DNA from: Finegoldia magna_J
GTDB taxonomy: Bacteria; Bacillota; Clostridia; Tissierellales; Peptoniphilaceae
NCBI RefSeq assembly: GCF_002243175.1
Contig: NZ_NDYF01000010.1
Span: 224,639 to 288,638, forward strand
Length of the DNA: 64,000 nt
Direction: 5' to 3'
Every line of letters begins with the position of its first letter. Within the stretch, counting starts at the first letter, position 1. The notes under the pieces are model-generated. The model did no database searches. It was not told the DNA's origin and saw nothing but the letters and a program-made list of their open reading frames with translations. The translations under genes and the position numbers were made by a program. Shown here piece after piece: positions 62,290 through 64,000 of the stretch.

Positions 62290-62914
62290 TGATCATATCC
62301 GAAATCAATATTTCTAATTCATTTTCCTTCAACAAACCTTCGTGAATATATCCCTTTTTACCATTAACAGTAACCTCTTGGAAATACTCATCCATCACGC
62401 TTTGACCTTTTTCAGAAAATTTAAAATCTTCTTTTAAAGGAATAAAAATTTGTGTAGGAGTAACTCTAATACCAGCTTGTGATGCAAAATCATTGTTTAC
62501 ATTAACTTCAACATCCTTAACAACAGCTTTCCCCTTGAACTTATTGAAAGTATTGTCTATATATGGAGCCATTTCCTTACAAGGAGCACATTCAATCCAA
62601 GTAAAGTTTACAAAAACAGGCTTATCATATGAAAAAAACTTCTCAAAACCAGCATCCTTTCCAGCAAATAAAACATCTTCCTTGTCTACTTCCTTGTAAG
62701 CTTCCTTGAAATTATTCAAATCTGATGAACTTTTATTCTCACTACTAGAACTACTATCTTCTTTAACATTTCCATCAGTCTCAGTTTGCTTAGCACTATT
62801 ATCATTATTAATTGGCATAACTGGTTTATTCTTTATAAAAAACATAATCAAAACAGCTACCGCAATAAATGCAATAACTAAAATAGATTTTGATTTATTA
62901 CTCTTCATAATCAT
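62282..62914 (-). CDS. Membrane-anchored thioredoxin-like protein
   Basis: 210 residues. N-terminal anchor (about 8-26), a low-complexity Ser/Glu/Lys linker (about 40-66), then a thioredoxin fold with the active site WIECAPCKEM (CAPC) and cis-Pro in IRVTPTQIF. Extracytoplasmic thiol reductase fed by CcdA. First gene of the operon ending in rho. Confidence 0.9.
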   Translation of the reverse strand: MIMKSNKSKSILVIAFIAVAVLIMFFIKNKPVMPINNDNSAKQTETDGNVKEDSSSSSENKSSSDLNNFKEAYKEVDKEDVLFAGKDAGFEKFFSYDKPVFVNFTWIECAPCKEMAPYIDNTFNKFKGKAVVKDVEVNVNNDFASQAGIRVTPTQIFIPLKEDFKFSEKGQSVMDEYFQEVTVNGKKGYIHEGLLKENELEILISDMING

Positions 62915-62971
62915 TTCCTTTCTTTACTTTTAACCTATTACATATTCAAATTACTATTGATTTGCTATATT

Positions 62972-63000
62972 ATTATATCAAACTTGTACTTTTATTTACA
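62972..63000 (-). promoter_or_regulatory. Promoter of the thioredoxin-like/ccdA/rho operon
   Basis: TGTAAA, 17 bases, TATAAT (in TGATATAAT) on the minus strand, 58 bases before the gene. The rest of 62915-63130 shows no gene or clear structure. Confidence 0.6.
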
Positions 63001-63130
63001 CCTTAGTAATCACACTTGCAATTTTATCCATAAATATCAAATATTGGCAATAGATATTTATTGTTAATTTGATCTTTCCGTATCCTACCCCTTGTATAAA
63101 AAATCCCTGGAAGATTTTTATCCTTGTTTT

Positions 63131-63405
63131 GCATTCCCCAATCTAGCGAAACTTTAAAGCAAACAATCGAAGCAAAGAATATCATACGGAGAAAATAACC
63201 CTAAATTCAAGTGAAGTGAACCGTTAAAAAATTGTGCTGTTTGAGTGCGTAGCACGAGTTCACAATTTTAGGTTCACAAGCTTTGAATTTATTTATTTTC
63301 GTAGTCTAGATATTCGTGCAAGATGTTTGCTCTGATTTATGACCTCTGTGTGTCCTGCAACTGTTGTCTTGTGAAAAATTTTTTATCATTTTCTATCCTC
63401 TCTCT
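63131..63405. repeat. 275 bp tandem repeat, first copy, with a 174 bp palindromic core
   Basis: This unit is repeated directly at 63406-63680, mostly identical with scattered substitutions. The core 63158-63331 is an interrupted palindrome: AGCAAAC/GTTTGCT outermost, then GAATATC/GATATTC, GAAAATAA/TTATTTTC, AAATTCAA/TTTGAATTT, GTGAACC/GGTTCAC, AAAATTGTG/CACAATTTT and GTGC/GCAC at the centre. No open reading frame of note. Transcribed, it would form one long hairpin. No transposase and no clear target-site duplication are seen. Confidence 0.85.
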
Positions 63406-63680
63406 GCAATCCCCAACACTGCGAAACCTTCAAGCAAACAATCGAAGCAAAGAATATCATACGGAGAAAATAATCATAAATTCAAGCGAAGGGAACCGTT
63501 AAAAAATTGTGCTGTCTGAGTGCTTAGCACGAGTTCACAATTTTAGGTTCACAAGCTTTGAATTTATTTATTTTCGTAGTCTAGATATTCGTGCGAGATG
63601 TTTGCTCAGATTTTTGACCTACATGTGTCTTACAACTGTTGTATAGCGAATTCTATAAACCATTTTCTATCTTAGTATAG
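63406..63680. repeat. 275 bp tandem repeat, second copy
   Basis: Second unit, palindromic core 63433-63606, same 174-base length and all seven pairing blocks kept; differences from copy one fall mostly outside the paired blocks or in the loop (for example GTGCGTAGCAC versus GTGCTTAGCAC). It ends close to the rRNA terminator. Together the two copies fill most of the 822-base gap between the thioredoxin-like gene and 5S. Confidence 0.85.
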
Positions 63681-63692
63681 TTAAAAGAACGC

Positions 63693-63732
63693 ACAAAAAA
63701 AGACCTAGCGGACATTGTCATCACTAGATCTT
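63693..63732 (-). terminator. Terminator of the rRNA operon
   Basis: AAGATCTAG pairs with CTAGGTCTT (one T-G pair), with GACA..TGTC inside, followed by TTTTTTGTG on the minus strand, directly after 5S. Confidence 0.9.
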
Positions 63733-63736
63733 AATT

Positions 63737-63854
63737 GTTTGGCGACTACCTACTCTCCCACGACGTTTCCATCGTAGTACCATCGGCGTTAAGAGGCTTA
63801 ACTTCTGTGTTCGGCATGGGTACAGGTGTATCCCTCTTGCTCTTATCACCATAC
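63737..63854 (-). rRNA. rrf: 5S ribosomal RNA
   Basis: Minus strand begins GTATGGTGATAAGAGC and ends GAGAGTAGGTAGTCGCCAAAC; the middle has the invariant CCATGCCGAACACAGAAGTT and CGCCGATGGTA. About 118 bases; ends set by pairing of the first and last bases. It lies downstream of 23S, the usual bacterial order. Confidence 0.95.
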
Positions 63855-63896
63855 TTATTCAATTCTTCATTTCCAATCAATAACAGTATATATTTC

Positions 63897-64000
63897 CAGT
63901 CAAGTTTTCGATTTATTAGTATCAGTTAGCTTTGATATTACTATCTTTACACCTCTGACCTATCTATCTTGTTTTCTTCAAGTAATCTCATAGAAATCTT
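63897..64000 (-). rRNA. rrl: 23S ribosomal RNA, 3' end (cut by window edge)
   Basis: The minus strand contains GATAGGTCAGAGGTGTAAAG and CTGATACTAATAAATCGA, the conserved 3' terminal region of 23S. The 3' end is placed near the CTTGACTGG that should pair with the 5' end outside the window. About 42 bases separate it from 5S, with no tRNA. Confidence 0.88.

Noticed and set aside
63131..63680. Tandem repeats read as 6S RNA copies
   Set aside because: Length and long-hairpin shape are similar, but the pairing lacks an obvious central open bubble flanked by the conserved 6S ends, and tandem copies would be unusual. Kept as palindromic repeat of unknown nature.
63131..63680. CRISPR array
   Set aside because: Only two units of 275 bases, no short repeats or spacers, no cas genes.
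63855..63896. tRNA gene between 23S and 5S
   Set aside because: Only about 42 bases, no cloverleaf.
63735..63929. Plus-strand open frame over the rRNA end
   Set aside because: It is antisense to 5S and 23S rRNA.

Overview
The window is AT-rich, densely coded DNA from a low-GC Gram-positive anaerobe. A V/A-type ATPase in place of F0F1, rubredoxin, ferritin, a BceAB-type peptide-antibiotic module, OhrR/PerR-like regulators and a kdp locus with a separate KdpD sensor half together suggest a clostridial relative, most likely of the Finegoldia/Parvimonas/Anaerococcus (Tissierellia) type. The species is inferred, not proven. Nearly all genes lie on the minus strand, so operons read from right to left. 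No phage, insertion sequence, CRISPR array or tRNA is visible.

Layout: 1-6114 holds glycogen metabolism (glgB-glgC-glgD-glgA-glgP, the last cut by the window edge). 6153-11865 holds a beta-CASP metallo-hydrolase, a YerC/TrpR-like repressor, typA, an RsbW-like anti-sigma kinase, a plus-strand rubredoxin and engB. 11952-21733 is the potassium-starvation locus: a small peptide, kdpF, a TPR protein, kdpA, kdpB and kdpC, then kdpE with a histidine kinase lacking the KdpD N-terminal domain. That missing domain is on a divergently transcribed kinase-less protein. 21832-27136 holds ferritin, a small unknown gene, an S41-like surface protein, an OhrR-type regulator and pabABC. 27224-34531 holds a MacAB-like exporter, pepD, yqeY, two PAP2 phosphatases and an orphan molybdopterin-binding protein. 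34622-38990 is a BceAB transporter with its two-component system and a recognisable BceR-type operator. 39086-42049 holds uraA, a PerR-like regulator, an AraC regulator and a yaaA remnant.

42144-50573 is a nine-gene V-type ATPase operon whose c-ring subunit carries the sodium-binding residues. 50655-57058 holds upp, tsaC and folC-murB-PHP-rapZ-yvcK. 57147-62914 holds prfA-prmC-yqhQ, rpmE, and a thioredoxin-like/ccdA/rho operon. 62915-63692 is gene-free and holds two tandem copies of a 275 bp unit, each built around a 174 bp palindrome. From there to the edge lies the end of an rRNA operon (5S and the 3' end of 23S, minus strand).

Most worth a second look: (i) the split Kdp sensor, in which only the kinase-less half keeps a c-di-AMP-type binding motif; (ii) five intergenic TGGGTATA boxes resembling sigma-B -10 elements, one directly upstream of the anti-sigma kinase gene; (iii) the palindromic tandem repeats beside the rRNA operon; (iv) a yaaA gene reduced to its two ends next to a PerR-like regulator with an altered metal-site residue; (v) the BceR operator. 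All coordinates and motifs were read by eye; no search or alignment was run.
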